The notes beneath the pieces are model-generated. The model ran no database searches, had not been told where the DNA came from, and saw only the letters and a program-made list of their open reading frames with translations. A stretch of DNA of 64,000 bases from Pectinophora gossypiella (lineage: Eukaryota > Arthropoda > Insecta > Lepidoptera > Gelechiidae): the NCBI RefSeq assembly GCF_024362695.1, contig NC_065420.1, positions 4,248,501-4,312,500 on the forward strand, in the 5' to 3' direction. Shown here in pieces: positions 46,365 through 57,909 of the stretch (within the stretch, counting starts at the first letter, position 1; each line of letters opens with the position of its first letter). The position numbers were made by a program, and so were the translations under genes.

Positions 46365-46619
46365 CTAGTTTCCAACTAGTCAAATCAGTTACTTTTTATT
46401 AAACGTCAAAACACGAAGTTACAATGGAATTTGTATGAAAAAGCACACTGTGACGGCAAAGAGAAACGTGATGAAATGTCGCACATATTATCACGTTTTT
46501 CTTGATTAAAATTCAAAAATAAATTAAAAAGAAAAAAGAAAACGTTTTTTGACAGTTTTAGATCTGTCTTTATTTAGTAATCAGCATTTCATAATTTATC
46601 TTTGACCCAGGAAACTACC
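46365..46619 (+). mobile_element. MITE family A
   Basis: Starts CTAGTTTCCAACTAGTCAAA and ends CCCAGGAAACTACC; terminal inverted repeat TAGTTTCC. About 255 bp with TTAAACGTCAAAACACGAAG inside. Confidence 0.85.
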
Positions 46620-47390
46620 AAATTCTAGTCATTATTATTGTTTTATAGATATTATAGATGTTCGTCTTGTCCTTCAGTTGTGATGGATTCGGTTGGTAAC
46701 AGTAGCATAATCTTGATAACTAATAACCTTCTTGTTTGAAGTCGGTTAAAAACAAGTAAAAAGAACCATTTGTTTAATGTAGCAGTTTTTTTATGGTAAT
46801 GTTTTATGCCAGTGTTTTATACATTTACTAGCCATGTGTCTTTCTTCTATAGGCTGCAACGCGCCATCTGGCGAGGCATTAGCTCCATACAATACCTAGT
46901 CTATTTCACCAACTCTAGTTTGTCAAACGAATTCTCTTTTGAATTACCTACGAACTAACAGTTGGCAGCGATTTTTGCCTCGAAGAGTGAGTTTTATAAA
47001 CAGCCTACATTCACTACAGCTAGGCACAAGCCACATCGATAGGAAGAGAACATACTTCATTACGCTGCTCCACTAAAGGGTGTGTTTTGGTCACTGGTTC
47101 ATATGTCCTTGCTTGTCTTACTAGCCGAAACATCACAACGTTATTGTACGTAGAATAGCGTTATTTGGAACCAATCCTCGTTATTTCTTAGTAATCAGTT
47201 GATATTTCCTCCCCAACTATATAAATTGTATACTCTATAAAAGTGTTTTCGCGAGTGGCGTACGATTATATTGCCACTTTTAAGCCTATGTCACATCGAC
47301 GGCACGGATGCGAAGCGAATATTTGCTAACAAATATACGCGTTAGTGTGGTTTAAAAATACCGTATTGCTGCGCCTAAAGATATTTGGCA
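46620..47390. other. Intergenic sequence, nothing recognisable
   Basis: AT-rich with no supported exon, RNA gene or clear repeat. Confidence 0.5.
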
Positions 47391-47772
47391 ATGGGGAATG
47401 GATAAAAAATTAAAAGTACTTGAATGTTATTCTATGAGTAGGAATAACCCTGTCCATGAAAATAAAATGTTTCAGATTTTTCAGTTGCGTCAAATTGTTA
47501 TAAAAAATAAAAACGTTTTTTTCCCGCCATTAGGTCTATACTACTTCTGTATGAAAGATTTCCATAGGCTGTCACTTAAAAAAAGGCCAACTGACAGTGA
47601 CATATTATAAACATAACCATTTATAGGCCTAATGGCGGGAAAAAAACATTTTAATTGTTTATAAAGATTTGATGCAACCGAAAAATTGGAATCTTTTTTA
47701 TGTTCATGAAAAAGGTTATTCCTACTCATAGAAAAATATTCAAGTACTTTTAATTTTTCATCTATTCCCCAT
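47391..47772. mobile_element. Foldback element with ~150-bp arms
   Basis: The left arm (47391-47541) and right arm (about 47622-47772) are inverted copies: AAAATTAAAAGTACTTGAAT, CTATGAGTAGGAATAACC and TTTTTTTCCCGCCATTAGG pair with their complements. About 80 bases separate the arms. The open frames inside are by-products of the arms. Confidence 0.88.
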
Positions 47773-48209
47773 TTGTCTGGTTAAGGCAGCGATTTGAGTG
47801 GCCTAAATGATTGACACAACCCAAATAAAAAATATTAAATGCATCCTTTTCTTTTTTCTAAATGATGCTAACATCGCATTGATTCTGTTCCGTGCGGTCG
47901 GTCTGAATAGGGCCTAAATATCCATGTCGATAATATAACTGGTCCCACCGCATGAAGACTACTGTCTTTATATACAATAATATATGTTTCGTCCTTTACA
48001 AAAGGCAATATATCAAGATACATATTACAGATGTGCCACTATTTTTATATAAGTAATGAGGGAATTTCCAATCGGCGTTCCCCAAAAACACGATAGATGG
48101 CGTTGTTATAATTTTTCTTTTTAAATTTCTAATTTCATGGATAACTGACATATGCATCTTTTATCTTTGTTCTTGGGTATAAATGATGACCCTTTTTATT
48201 ACACCAAGG

Positions 48210-48355
48210 TACAGTCATGAGCAATATAATGTACCCACTTTAGGACTCTGTCGCACTAACATATTTGACATTTAGTGAGACTTACAGTTCAATTTGTCAA
48301 AAAAGTTAATGTGACATGGTACCAAAGTGTATACTTATTAATGCTCGTGACCGTA
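48210..48355 (-). mobile_element. MITE family B, complete
   Basis: TACAGTCATGAGCAATATAA to AATGCTCGTGACCGTA, 146 bp, TA at both ends. Confidence 0.87.
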
Positions 48356-48388
48356 CAATTACAACTTCCACCCATTATTATTCTGATC

Positions 48389-48426
48389 AAAATAAAGAGA
48401 AGCAATATATTGCTTCTCTTTATTTT
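48389..48426. repeat. Perfect 38-bp palindrome
   Basis: AAAATAAAGAGAAGCAATA and its exact complement meet without a spacer at 48407/48408. Confidence 0.92.
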
Positions 48427-48625
48427 AGCAACATCATTCTATACATAATAATGTGATCCAAATATCAAGCAACAATTAGTTTTATATATGCTTCTGCTAT
48501 CATATTATATTTTTGAATAATTATGTACGCCAGCAATGAGAAAATAGGTAATTATCACGTTAAAAGTGAACAACGCCATCTATCGTGTGTTTGGGGAACG
48601 TGGATTGGAATGTCCCTCATTCATG

Positions 48626-49243
48626 TTTAATTATCAACTTGATGTGTACTTTGTAATACAAATGTGGTTGAAGTGGAATAATTGCGCGTTTTACAACAAC
48701 TTACCTACCGACTTGATTGTGCCGTATAATATGTTAGTATACTATGACGTGTGATTTATCTATTCTCCAAAAGACCACAATTAGGCAACTATCTTCTATA
48801 TTAATATAAACTTTATTCATCAGCAATAAAGTCCAACGCACACTAATATAGTCCAACCCTTAGCCAGAGTGTATTCAATAACGAACGCTTAAAACGTATT
48901 TAAATTTTAAACGTTTAATTCATGTATTCCATAGATTAGAGAGTTGTAAGAAATTATATTACCTTAGTAGGTGATTTGAACAATAATAAACAATATGTAA
49001 TGTGTTTTTATGTACAAAATGTTATGTATGTTGAATAATTATTGTTGTAATTTTTCTTTTCGGTCAAGATGTTTATAAAATGTATCTATTTTGTTACGTA
49101 TAATAATTTATAACACCAAATAGTACCTTTGCAGATTTGTAATATATAATTTTATGCAGTGTAAGCAGTGTGTAGAAGATTTTGTTGAATAAATGTCATG
49201 TTTCGAATGCGGTTGTTTTACTTATTTGGTAGCAATAATCCTG
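48626..49243. other. Intergenic sequence, nothing recognisable
   Basis: AT-rich, no exon or defined repeat seen. Confidence 0.5.
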
Positions 49244-49375
49244 TTTTAAGTTTACGCGGTTATTATCATAATTAAAGCACATAATAACGGGTTCTTACCG
49301 CGTTTAAATGGGGATATGAGACTATGACCGATATTTCGACAATGTTGCAAGAACCCGTTATTATGTGCTTTAATT
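49244..49375. mobile_element. Hairpin element family D with 13-bp target duplication
   Basis: 132 bp from TTTTAAGTTTACGCGG to GTGCTTTAATT, arms ATAATAACGGGTTCTTACCG and its partial complement. AGCAATAATCCTG is directly repeated at 49231-49243 and 49376-49388. Confidence 0.88.
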
Positions 49376-49592
49376 AGCAATAATCCTGGTTTGATTGGGA
49401 GTGCCAGTACAAGATACCTGGGGCGCATACACGACTTATGCACATAAAAAAATACCGTGGTCCTACGGTTCGCCGACTTGCCTCGCAAACGGGGAGCACC
49501 GGATCTAACCCCGGTACTGGACTTGCCCCAATGAGTTATAGATTTGTCTTAAGTGCAGTTTTAACTAACACAGATGGCTCGATCATTATAGT

Positions 49593-49870
49593 TACCGATA
49601 CGGCTCACCATCAATCACATTGGTCTAATATAAAGTTCGATGAGGTGTGGGTATTTAGTTCATCTTGGGATGGATGTACGAGCATTAATATGTATACACT
49701 TTGGTACCATGTCACATTAACTTTTTTGACAAATTGAACTGTAAGTCTCACTAAATGTCAAATATGTTAGTGCGACAGAGTCCTAAAGTGGGTATATTAT
49801 ATTGCTCATGACTGTACCTCTATTCCAATTGACATATAGTCGTGAGCTTATGTTATGTTATATAAAGTCA
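49593..49870 (+). mobile_element. Retroposon tail split by MITE family B
   Basis: The host sequence (ATACGGCTCACCATCAATCA ... GGGATGGATG, then CCTCTATTCCAATTGACATA ... GTGAGCTTATGTTATGT) is the widespread tail also seen at 354. A family B MITE (49677-49816) interrupts it after GGATG, with TA on both sides. This MITE lacks the GGTCAC of its left end. Confidence 0.8.
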
Positions 49871-50382
49871 TCTTTTGCATGTTCCATCTCTCCCTGCAGT
49901 TATCAATATTATTCCTGACCCAATTTTCCACTTAAAAAAAGGAATACTAGGAATACATTACATACATACATTTTTAGTATCAAAACCTTGGCCGAATTCT
50001 GTAATAACAAACAAAGAGATTCGCAATTTAATTCCCTTTGCTTTATCAACTACGAATAAATATTATTATTTAAATAATAATAATATTCTCGTAATAATAT
50101 TCGTAAATAATAATATTAATAATATTTATTCGTAGTTTATCAATATAACGAATTTAATATGCTACGATAGCGTTACGAACTGTAACAGGTTGCTACGCCG
50201 TAACGACTACGTAAAGGTCACGGGTCAAATCCGAATGAAAATGGGATATTTCGAATATTCATCTCTGGGGTCTTGTTAGTGGTGAGCGGATTTACAATAC
50301 TGTGCATACATACTTACCTACATGTTACATATGGGTCAGATATCACGTCGATATTTATTTTATTGCAGATACGATTTGTATT

Positions 50383-50880
50383 AGGTATTTGTTTTTCTTC
50401 TGCCTATGATGTTACATTTACTCAGCATATCCGCGCTATGCCGTCTTTACGTAATACCATGTCTTCTGGCTTTGACGTGGTGGTGAAAGGATACACCAAA
50501 ACATCATGCGTCTTCGCAGATCACTTTAAAAAACCAGTAGTAGCTCCAACTATATACAACAAACTACCGAAAGAGACAAGAATGTTGCAATACGAGAAAT
50601 TAAAAAAAAATTAAAGCTATTATTATTGGATAAATGTATATGATGCAAGAGAATTCACGAATACCTAATTATTACTGAAGTTTGCTATGTAAGTATCTAA
50701 TTTAATCTCAAATTACTATTTTTTTCTACAATTTTCATATGTGCTTTTACATTTTATTATGAACATTGAAATATTTGTATACCTATTTGTAGGTGGAACG
50801 TAGAGAACTAACTATAACCTAAACCTGTAACACCGATTTTATGTACCTATGTTCAATGCAAATAAAGAATCTGAATCTAG
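50383..50880 (+). pseudogene. 5'-truncated Jockey/CR1-type LINE 3' end
   Basis: The plus strand encodes a short LINE C terminus (HIRAMPSLRNTMSSGFDVVV; APTIYNKLPKE) with a stop at 50612-50614. About 260 bases follow as 3' untranslated region ending GCAAATAAAGAATCTGAATC, the usual tail form of these elements. The enzyme core is absent. Confidence 0.65.
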
Positions 50881-51139
50881 AAAAAGTCACCAGTTTCGTT
50901 CGCAGTCATCGACTTAGATAACATCTAACCAGTCCAGTGGTCGGGTCAGCGTGTCAACAGAACCGGCAGTAACAATCTCGTTCACAGACCATAAACTTGC
51001 ATTTAACGACGTCTCTCGAACGCAACTATACTCTCCCATTGTACCGTGGGTTGTAACCATTTGCGACGATCAATGCCGTCTATCGTGAGGGCCGGGCCAC
51101 ACGAGGCTAGGGCCCCCACTTTTCGGGGGACTCGAAAAC

Positions 51140-51225
51140 CTGTAAAAAATCGGTCCTGTCAAAATCTTCAGGTTAGGTAAGCGGACCCTGTGAAATACGG
51201 GTCAATGCTAGGGAGATGATGATGA
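51140..51225 (+). repeat. SINE family S4 tail
   Basis: GGTCCTGTCAAAATCTTCAG, GGTAAGCGGACCCTGTG and AGGGAGATGATGATGA match the S4 tail (plus orientation). Confidence 0.65.
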
Positions 51226-51346
51226 ATAGAGTCTTAGCCACTTGTTATAAACGTGAATAATTGTATATTTACTTCAGATTGAAGCATTGAAGACTCAGTA
51301 AGTATAAATGTTAAGACGACAGGCCTGAGGGTGCCCACGTGGGTAG

Positions 51347-51749
51347 AAGGGTGCCTTTCCACCAGAGATGTGCTATGCAGCTATGCTGCGAAGATGTATA
51401 ACCTGCGCTACGAAACTATGTGACCCTTTCCACCAATACTAAGCTATGTAGCTGTGCGAGGAAGATGCGCTGCGGAGTTGCGCCTCCGCAAAATAGCTGT
51501 GCTACGAGTTATGCGGGCATACTGTAGGTACTCTGCTCGGAACATAGCTAAAGTACGCATCTATAGCACGCATCCACAGCACGCATCCATAGCACACATC
51601 TATAGCATCCTTCCATATAAAAAAAACATATATTAGTTGAATCCGTTTCCACCGGCGCTATGCTATGTGCACCAATGAATATGATTGGTGGATATCAAAC
51701 GCATCCGTAGCATCATAGCATAGCACATCTCTGGTGGTTAGGCACCCAT
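51347..51749. mobile_element. Foldback MITE with 13-bp tandem repeats
   Basis: GGGTGCCTTTCCACCAGAGA with TGTGCTATG at the left pairs with CATAGCACATCTCTGGTGG and GGCACCC at the right. Inside are variants of AGCTATG and four tandem 13-bp units (ACGCATCCATAGC type) at 51555-51606. Confidence 0.85.
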
Positions 51750-52359
51750 AGCCTCCGCTCAGGGCGTTGTCCGAGTGACTGCACCAATAGGCTGACAGCG
51801 ATAAGCGCTGAAGTAGGAAAACGTCGACCACGCCAGCGGTGGTAATATAATGGAAATACCGTCGCTTTAAAATGAAGACCACGTAAGCGCCTTTTTGGAA
51901 AATCACATTCTGATGTGATTTTATTCAATAAAACCTCGATTTATTTGAATTAATTTCAATCCGAGTAAAAAGTGAGACCACAATTTTTTACCTGGATTGA
52001 AACCAGCTTGTCTATTGAGAAGTTTTGTTAACAATGATCATATCCGAATGTGATATTTCAAAAAAACCCTTACACTGGTTTTCATAAGGTGTGTATTATA
52101 AAATGCGGCATTACCAGGGTCCCATATTCTTGTGGCAAGTGCCCCAAAATGGCCTGAGACGGTCAAGGCTACGAGAAGCGACAAGTAACGACGCTTTGAC
52201 GATGGTATATCGCGTGAAAGAGCGATTAAAATAAAATGGCGCAAGGCAATCTTGGTGTCGGAGAACGGTGTATTTTATTACCATTGCAAAAGTAACGAAA
52301 TTGCGTCAATATGGCTCGTGTGTACTTAACGAATGTTCCAAGTGTGTTCACGGATGAGA
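51750..52359. other. Intergenic sequence, no gene supported
   Basis: Open frames at 52038-52244 (minus) and nearby have no recognised family. Could include decayed retroelement code, but I cannot show it. Confidence 0.45.
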
Positions 52360-52511
52360 TACAGTCATGAGCAATATAATGTACCCACTTTAAGACTCTG
52401 TCGCACTAACATATTTGACATTTAGTGAGACTTACAGTTCAATTTGTCAAAAAAGTTAATGTGACATGGTACCAAAGTGTATACTTTTTTTTATTAATGC
52501 TCCTGACCGTA
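52360..52511 (-). mobile_element. MITE family B
   Basis: TACAGTCATGAGCAATATAA to GCTCCTGACCGTA with an expanded T run before the right end. Confidence 0.85.
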
Positions 52512-52607
52512 CATAATAAAAAAAAAAAAAAAAAAAATAAAAAGAGTTTATTTCGGACATGTTCCATAGTGGTTAGTAACAAGCAATAAACAAGACAGAA
52601 CCACAAC

Positions 52608-52840
52608 TACTCCAACTAGTCAAATCAGTTTACTAAACGTCAAAGCACAAATTTACTATGGAATGTGTATGAAAAAGCACACTGTGACGTCATAGAAAAA
52701 CGTGATAAAATGTCGGACTTATTACGTTTTTTTTTAAATTCATAAATAAGTTAAATAGAAAAAAGAAAATGATTTTCGTTAGTTCTACACGTGTCTTTGT
52801 TTAGTAATCAGAATTTCATAATTTATCTTGAACCTAGTTT
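52608..52840 (+). repeat. MITE family A, shortened
   Basis: CTCCAACTAGTCAAATCAGT to TTATCTTGAACCTAGTTT with internal deletions relative to the 46.3-kb copy. Confidence 0.75.
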
Positions 52841-53896
52841 ACGACTCAATTACACGGGTTATCAATCCATAGCACATTAGAAAGGCCACAGTCCCTACTG
52901 AACATGTTTTATATTCGCTCCCAACCTCAAAAGACACGAAATATTTAGAGATGGGGATGACCAGTAGGGCTAACATACGCAACGAGATAAAATTTTGTCA
53001 CGGTCATTTTATCGATTCTGATGAAATAATCATGTCATTTTGTCGATTGGTGCTAATATGTAAAAATCATGTGGCACGCATGTTTGGGAAAACATAAACT
53101 TATCGATGTCGACAACATTTATTGATTTGATCGATAATTTTATCACGTTGCGCATGTCACCCCTGCAGGGGTGGCAAAAAAGCCTTTTTAATTTGCATTA
53201 TTGGCATTTGACATTTGTTGAAATTGCGCACTTAATTTAATAAGCGCAAATGTTAATATGCAATATTGCTTTTTAGATGAATTGTTTCAATTAGGCCTCT
53301 TTAATCCCCTTCTGTTACAGATTACAAATATGCTGTTGCCACGCGACTGTCGCGCTGCGTGATAAATTCATGCAAAATGAGCCGCGCGGCTTTTATGCGT
53401 GTCGTGTCGTAGAAATCATCTAAGGGATTGGTCCTGTTCAACTTTTTTTTTGACGTGACTTATTGTGGATTTGCCGCAGATGGCATTAACTATTGGCCGG
53501 ACAGAGTCCTGTTCAACGTACCTAATAGACTAAACTAAATATAGACAAAATTGGTTCGTAACTGCTTATTATGCTTACTTTCCCTAAGAGGTAGTAGGTA
53601 CCCATTCGTCGCCAGCTGTTTTAGTCCCATCGTCAGCGGATCCAGGATCCAGGGTATGGGGGGGGGGGAATGTCATGGGGTCATGACTCCCCTTCCCCCG
53701 GGCGACAGGTTGGGTCATGGGTGGCTACTGCAATTTTAACTAATTCTCTACGAAGATAGTTTGGGTGCGACCTGGTAACCCCCCCTAACGGCAAAGAAAG
53801 AGGGTAGACAGATATGTCTGCCCGTAGAATATTATGGATCTACCTACTCCACTCCAATCTCATCAGTCATCCCGTGATCATGGCACTTGCAACAGT
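52841..53896. other. Intergenic sequence with repeat fragments
   Basis: Includes a family C hairpin at 53168-53306 (GCATTATTGGCATTTGACAT arms) and the TTTGCCGCAGATGGCATTAA tail fragment at 53440-53510. A G-run at about 53660 and the frame at 53551-53739 are not convincing as coding. Confidence 0.5.
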
Positions 53897-54374
53897 GTCG
53901 AAATATCGGGAGTCTCATATCCCCATTTAAACGCGGTAAGAACCCGTTATTATGTGTTTTAATTATGATAATGGTGCTAATTCCTGTAAATACCATCTAA
54001 TTTTATTTTAAGTTATATCTGTCATTTTCTTATCCGCCGAAAAGGAAAGGGACGGGTAATCGACAAGCATAAAATTAATGGAACACACGTCAATTTTAAG
54101 CACAAATCAAAACCAACCGTCTAAAAATTTTACATCCGTCAATAACCCGTCACAGTTAAGTAGACAGCACGTCAAACGGATTGCATACCAGCGAGGTACC
54201 TTTTGATTCGCCCGGGTTATTCATTCATTTACTCATTCTTCCTAAAATTAAGAGCTGTGAATCATCCGTCCCTTTCCTTTTCGACGGATATGAAAATGAC
54301 GGATATAACTTAAAATAAAATTAGGCGGTGTCTGCAGGAATCGGGGCCAAATAACCGCGTAAACTTAAAACAAT
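53897..54374. mobile_element. Hairpin family D interrupted by MITE family F
   Basis: The D element (minus orientation) runs AAATATCGGGAGTCTCATAT ... GTTTTAATTATGATAA, is interrupted by a complete 378-bp F element (53972-54349, TGGTGCTAATTCC to GGAATCGGGGCCA), and resumes AATAACCGCGTAAACTTAAA. Confidence 0.88.
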
Positions 54375-54839
54375 GTATAAAAGCTAGATTCGCTCCTAAT
54401 TCTATTTCCACGTTGTATACCAGCGTTGTGAAGTAAATTCAATCTCTCAAGCTGTATGTCCAAACCCATTCATCTGCGGCCGCCCTGGAATGTAAGTAAC
54501 GGCCTAACATCATTACGGGTTCTCGGGAGGGTCGTAAAATGAACGGATTTCAGCTCTACGCGCCTTGACGATATAATGAACGCTGTTATTGCCTGACGAG
54601 TAAAATAATCTACTTCTGGTAATAAACAACTGGTTTTAGATAGAACCACAACGGACACTTCATACAAAACACCTCGTTTTACACAGACACTAGACATGGA
54701 CATTATCGTACACGCGCATCTGTGTGTGTGACGTCTGACGCCATACGATTCAAGTCTGAATTATGTTCGAGAGGGGCGAGGGGGGGGGATATTATCTTTT
54801 TCGTAGAATATTCATTTGTTTATAACTTTCGGGTGTTTG

Positions 54840-54915
54840 TGTGCATTGCGCAAATGTCAAATTGCAATTTTGCGTTTTTAAATGACTTGCTTCGATGTGA
54901 CATTTTTAGCCCTGA
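54840..54915. repeat. Hairpin family C, right-arm fragment
   Basis: CATTGCGCAAATGTCAAATT then TTTTAAATGACTTGCTTCG, one arm of the family C hairpin. Confidence 0.65.
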
Positions 54916-55139
54916 AAGGCCTCTAATGTTCGATTTTGTTTTCTTAGAATTATAAAAATATATGTAAAAAGATGACCAGCAGTGGGCGTCGTACGGCTGA
55001 TGATGATGATGTAAAAAGATATGTACATCTTTTTTTTACCGAAACATCTTTCTTTTGATTCATAAATAAGTAGGGTTTTTTTAGAGATAATATGTTACAG
55101 AACCATGAGAACAGAATAGAACGCGCAAGTTATTTTGTT

Positions 55140-55330
55140 ACCTGACCGATCTATCGATGGTGGTAAGGATTAGTCGACGTCGACCAATAGTTTCGACATT
55201 AAAGCTACCAGACGATCAACGTCAACCGATGGAATCGATCGATTGGTAAGTCGAAAAATCCCTCGATCAATTAAAGCTACGATCGACGTTGATCGATGCC
55301 GCCGATCACCCTAAAGTTGACGTTACCCTA
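55140..55330. other. CGAT-rich cluster
   Basis: At least ten CGAT tetramers, several as ATCGAT or GATCGA, in 190 bases, with GTCGACGTCGACC in the middle. It may be a degenerate repeat or a protein-binding cluster; nothing decides. Confidence 0.5.
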
Positions 55331-56597
55331 ACTAAGTTAGTAAGAAGTTAGAAGTGATTCCTAGTTAGCGAAGTAAAGTCCTAACTCCGAGCAGATCAGA
55401 TTGAGGATTAAGCTAGGTTTACTGTCAATTTAAACGACGACGTACTTGCTTGGGTTAGTTGGTTTGTTACTGGTGACGCTTTGTGAGTTGATGTGGAGTA
55501 TAAACGGTAGAAGCGGTATGCACATACTTATGTAGTGGAGTCAATAAAGGCGGATCTTCCTAACTTTTTTTGCCAGGGACAGGTCCAGTCAAGTTAGAAG
55601 TGAAACCCTTCACTCCTAAATCCCTTGATTCCACTAATAATCCTTATCGCGACCTGAATAGGTAAGCTCACGATTACATCAAATACCAATTAATTTCGAA
55701 TTTTTCATAAAATAAATTTAAAGCTCATGTGAAGCTAACTTTATGTAAAAAAGCATATTATAATAATTACCTAAATAACAGAAATATCAGGTATTAAATG
55801 TGTCCCTCTAGTTATTAAATAATTTGTAATGTATATCTACATTGATTTAAAAATGTGTTGCTGTTGCAGTTTCTTGTCATTTCTTGTCCTCAGCCACAAC
55901 ACCTGGCGAAATGACGTAGATTACATTGTATAAACAATTCTGATTTCATTCCAGTTGGGATAGTCAGAAGTACATCCATCGCAAAATGAACTAAGTGCGT
56001 ACACCTCACCGAGCTTTCATATATGTATATGCTTTTCTTGTTTCCTCCACATTCATCAATTGCGTCATATTATAACCACGCCAGTTCAGAGTAGATCGTA
56101 TAAACCTTTACTAAGGACATCCCCAATTTGAATAATATTCGTTCTTTTAGGTTTATTACTTTTACTATTCAGAAAAAATTCAAAGAAATATTCTTATTTT
56201 CTTGTTTTATACTTTTTAGACATAGAGCAACACGGATCTCCGCGAAACGTTTTCAGAGCGTGATTTTTATCATTTTTGCTAGCTCTTTTTTGCACGTGTA
56301 GCTCGACAAACGATTTCGTGTCCAATTTGTAGAAACTGTAGAAAGGAGGGAAGCATGCAATTTGCATTCACAGTTGCACGTTTTGGCTGGTAATGAACCA
56401 TCTTGTTAGCTTTGTAGATCCGGACAAAAAGTAAATGCCTACTGGGCAAATCAAGCTACAATACGTCAAGTCAAGTACGAATGGTTTTGTGAAGTGATTA
56501 CAATAAGGCTAACGAACGTACTCCTTCATCATGTTCATTGGTGATTGTTCTACTTGTCGTTATGTGCATTAAACAGTTTTAAGTTTTGAATTTTGAT
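55331..56597. other. Intergenic sequence, nothing recognisable
   Basis: AT-rich, with a minus-strand GGGTACTTAG-type tail piece at 55960-56010. No exon supported. Confidence 0.5.
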
Positions 56598-56850
56598 GTC
56601 ATCATCATCAATTTAAGAGCCACGCTCTTGTCGGTGTAGCATTTTCCATTCCAGTCTGTCAAAGGCCAATTCGTTGACTTCCCTATAAGACACGACGTTA
56701 ACCTTTTCTTTAATATGTTTCATGTTAGCTCTTCTTGGTCTTCCCCTTCCTCTCTTTCCTTCTAGCTTTCCTTCTATGATGTTTTTAATCAATTAGGTGT
56801 CCAATCATCTTGTCTCTTCTATCCTCAATAATTCTCAGTATTTGTCTCTT
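56598..56850 (-). repeat. LINE 3'-end fragment
   Basis: Matches 11296-11495: TTTAAGAGCCACGCTCTTGT, GCATTTTCCATTCCAGTCTG and TCTTCTTGGTCTTCCCCTTC. Same LINE family as the insertion at MAU2 exon 8. Confidence 0.7.
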
Positions 56851-57030
56851 TTCCCTTACTATTACTAGCACTTCCTCATTTGTAACCCTTTATGTCCAAT
56901 TGTAAAACTTATTCTTTCCATCCTCCTCCAACACCACATTTCAAAGGCCTCGAGCTACTAGGATCTTTGTTGTATTGTGCCAATTTTTATCTAAATAGGT
57001 CCAGTAGTTTAGGCGAGGTTTTGACGAGGT

Positions 57031-57237
57031 AGCAGAATGAACAGATTTACTTCCGCACTTATAATATTATTGCTGTGGGTGGACTATAGCAAGAACAATA
57101 ACGGCCTCCGTGGTCCAGTGGTTGAGCGTTGTGCTCACGATCTCGAGTGGGTAGTTTTTGTGATATGTCCCCACCGGGATTCGAACCCGGGATCTCCGGA
57201 TCGCGAGATCAACACTCAACCACTGGACCACGGAGGC
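57031..57237. repeat. Two SINE S2 heads facing each other
   Basis: GGCCTCCGTGGTCCAGTGG at 57103 faces its complement CCACTGGACCACGGAGGC ending at 57236, with GGGATTCGAACCCGGGATC (B box, minus) between. The 70 bases before the plus head (GAATGAACAGATTTACTTCC, TTGCTGTGGGTGGACTATAG) also precede the S2 copy at 16593. Confidence 0.8.
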
Positions 57238-57909
57238 GTGGTAATGGGACTTAAATATAGGCGTGGCTGATGCTATATTATGTCATGCGTATTTCTTCTA
57301 TAGGTAATCTAGAACAAGTTACGGAATTCCATTTGCCAAGAACGAGTAATAACACCCGCTTTTCTTTAAAGTCGGTTACAAACAATTTGCTACAAACCAT
57401 CAACGACCAAACTTGTTGTGAGTAGTGTTGGGTTCTTACCCGGAAAATTCCCGCGTTTTGGGAATTTTCCCAATTTTGAGGGAAAAAACCCGAAAAATTC
57501 CCATTTCAAGGGAAAATATTTTTTATCGCATATATTTGTATTAAAAGTAAGGATTTCCAACAACGACCATTTAAATATAATGTATGCCTACTTATGCCCA
57601 ATTTATGTTCTGTCGTAGTGTCGTATGAACTCTTAAAACTTAAATTCGTAATATCTTTTGAATGGAATGTTCGATTTTAATAATTCCGTGCAAAGATACC
57701 TACATATTATAGGATATACTAAGTAAGATGATCCGTGCTTCGGAAGGCACGTTAAGCCGTTGGTCCCGGTTACTACTTACTGATGTAAGTAAGTAGTCGT
57801 TACATGAGCCATGTCAGGGGACTTTGGCGGCTCAATAGTAACCCTGACACCAGGGTTGATGAGGTGGGTAATTCACCTCACAAACCACACGATAGAAGAA
57901 GAAGAAGAA

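Larger units (their letters stand above)
48057..48625. mobile_element. Foldback element holding a MITE B and a palindrome
   Basis: Outer arms: ATGAGGGAATTTCCAATC with CACGATAGATGGCGTTGTT on the left and the complement ending GGAATGTCCCTCAT on the right, about 58 bp each. Inside are a complete family B MITE (48210-48355) and a perfect 38-bp palindrome (48389-48426). Confidence 0.82.

Noticed and set aside
51555..51606. CRISPR-like array of short repeats
   Set aside because: Tandem 13-bp units without spacers inside a MITE, in an insect genome.
52038..52244. Retroelement coding fragment
   Set aside because: No reverse-transcriptase, integrase or endonuclease motif could be identified in any frame.
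57101..57240. tRNA genes
   Set aside because: A and B boxes belong to SINE heads; acceptor stems do not pair as in a real tRNA and SINE bodies follow.
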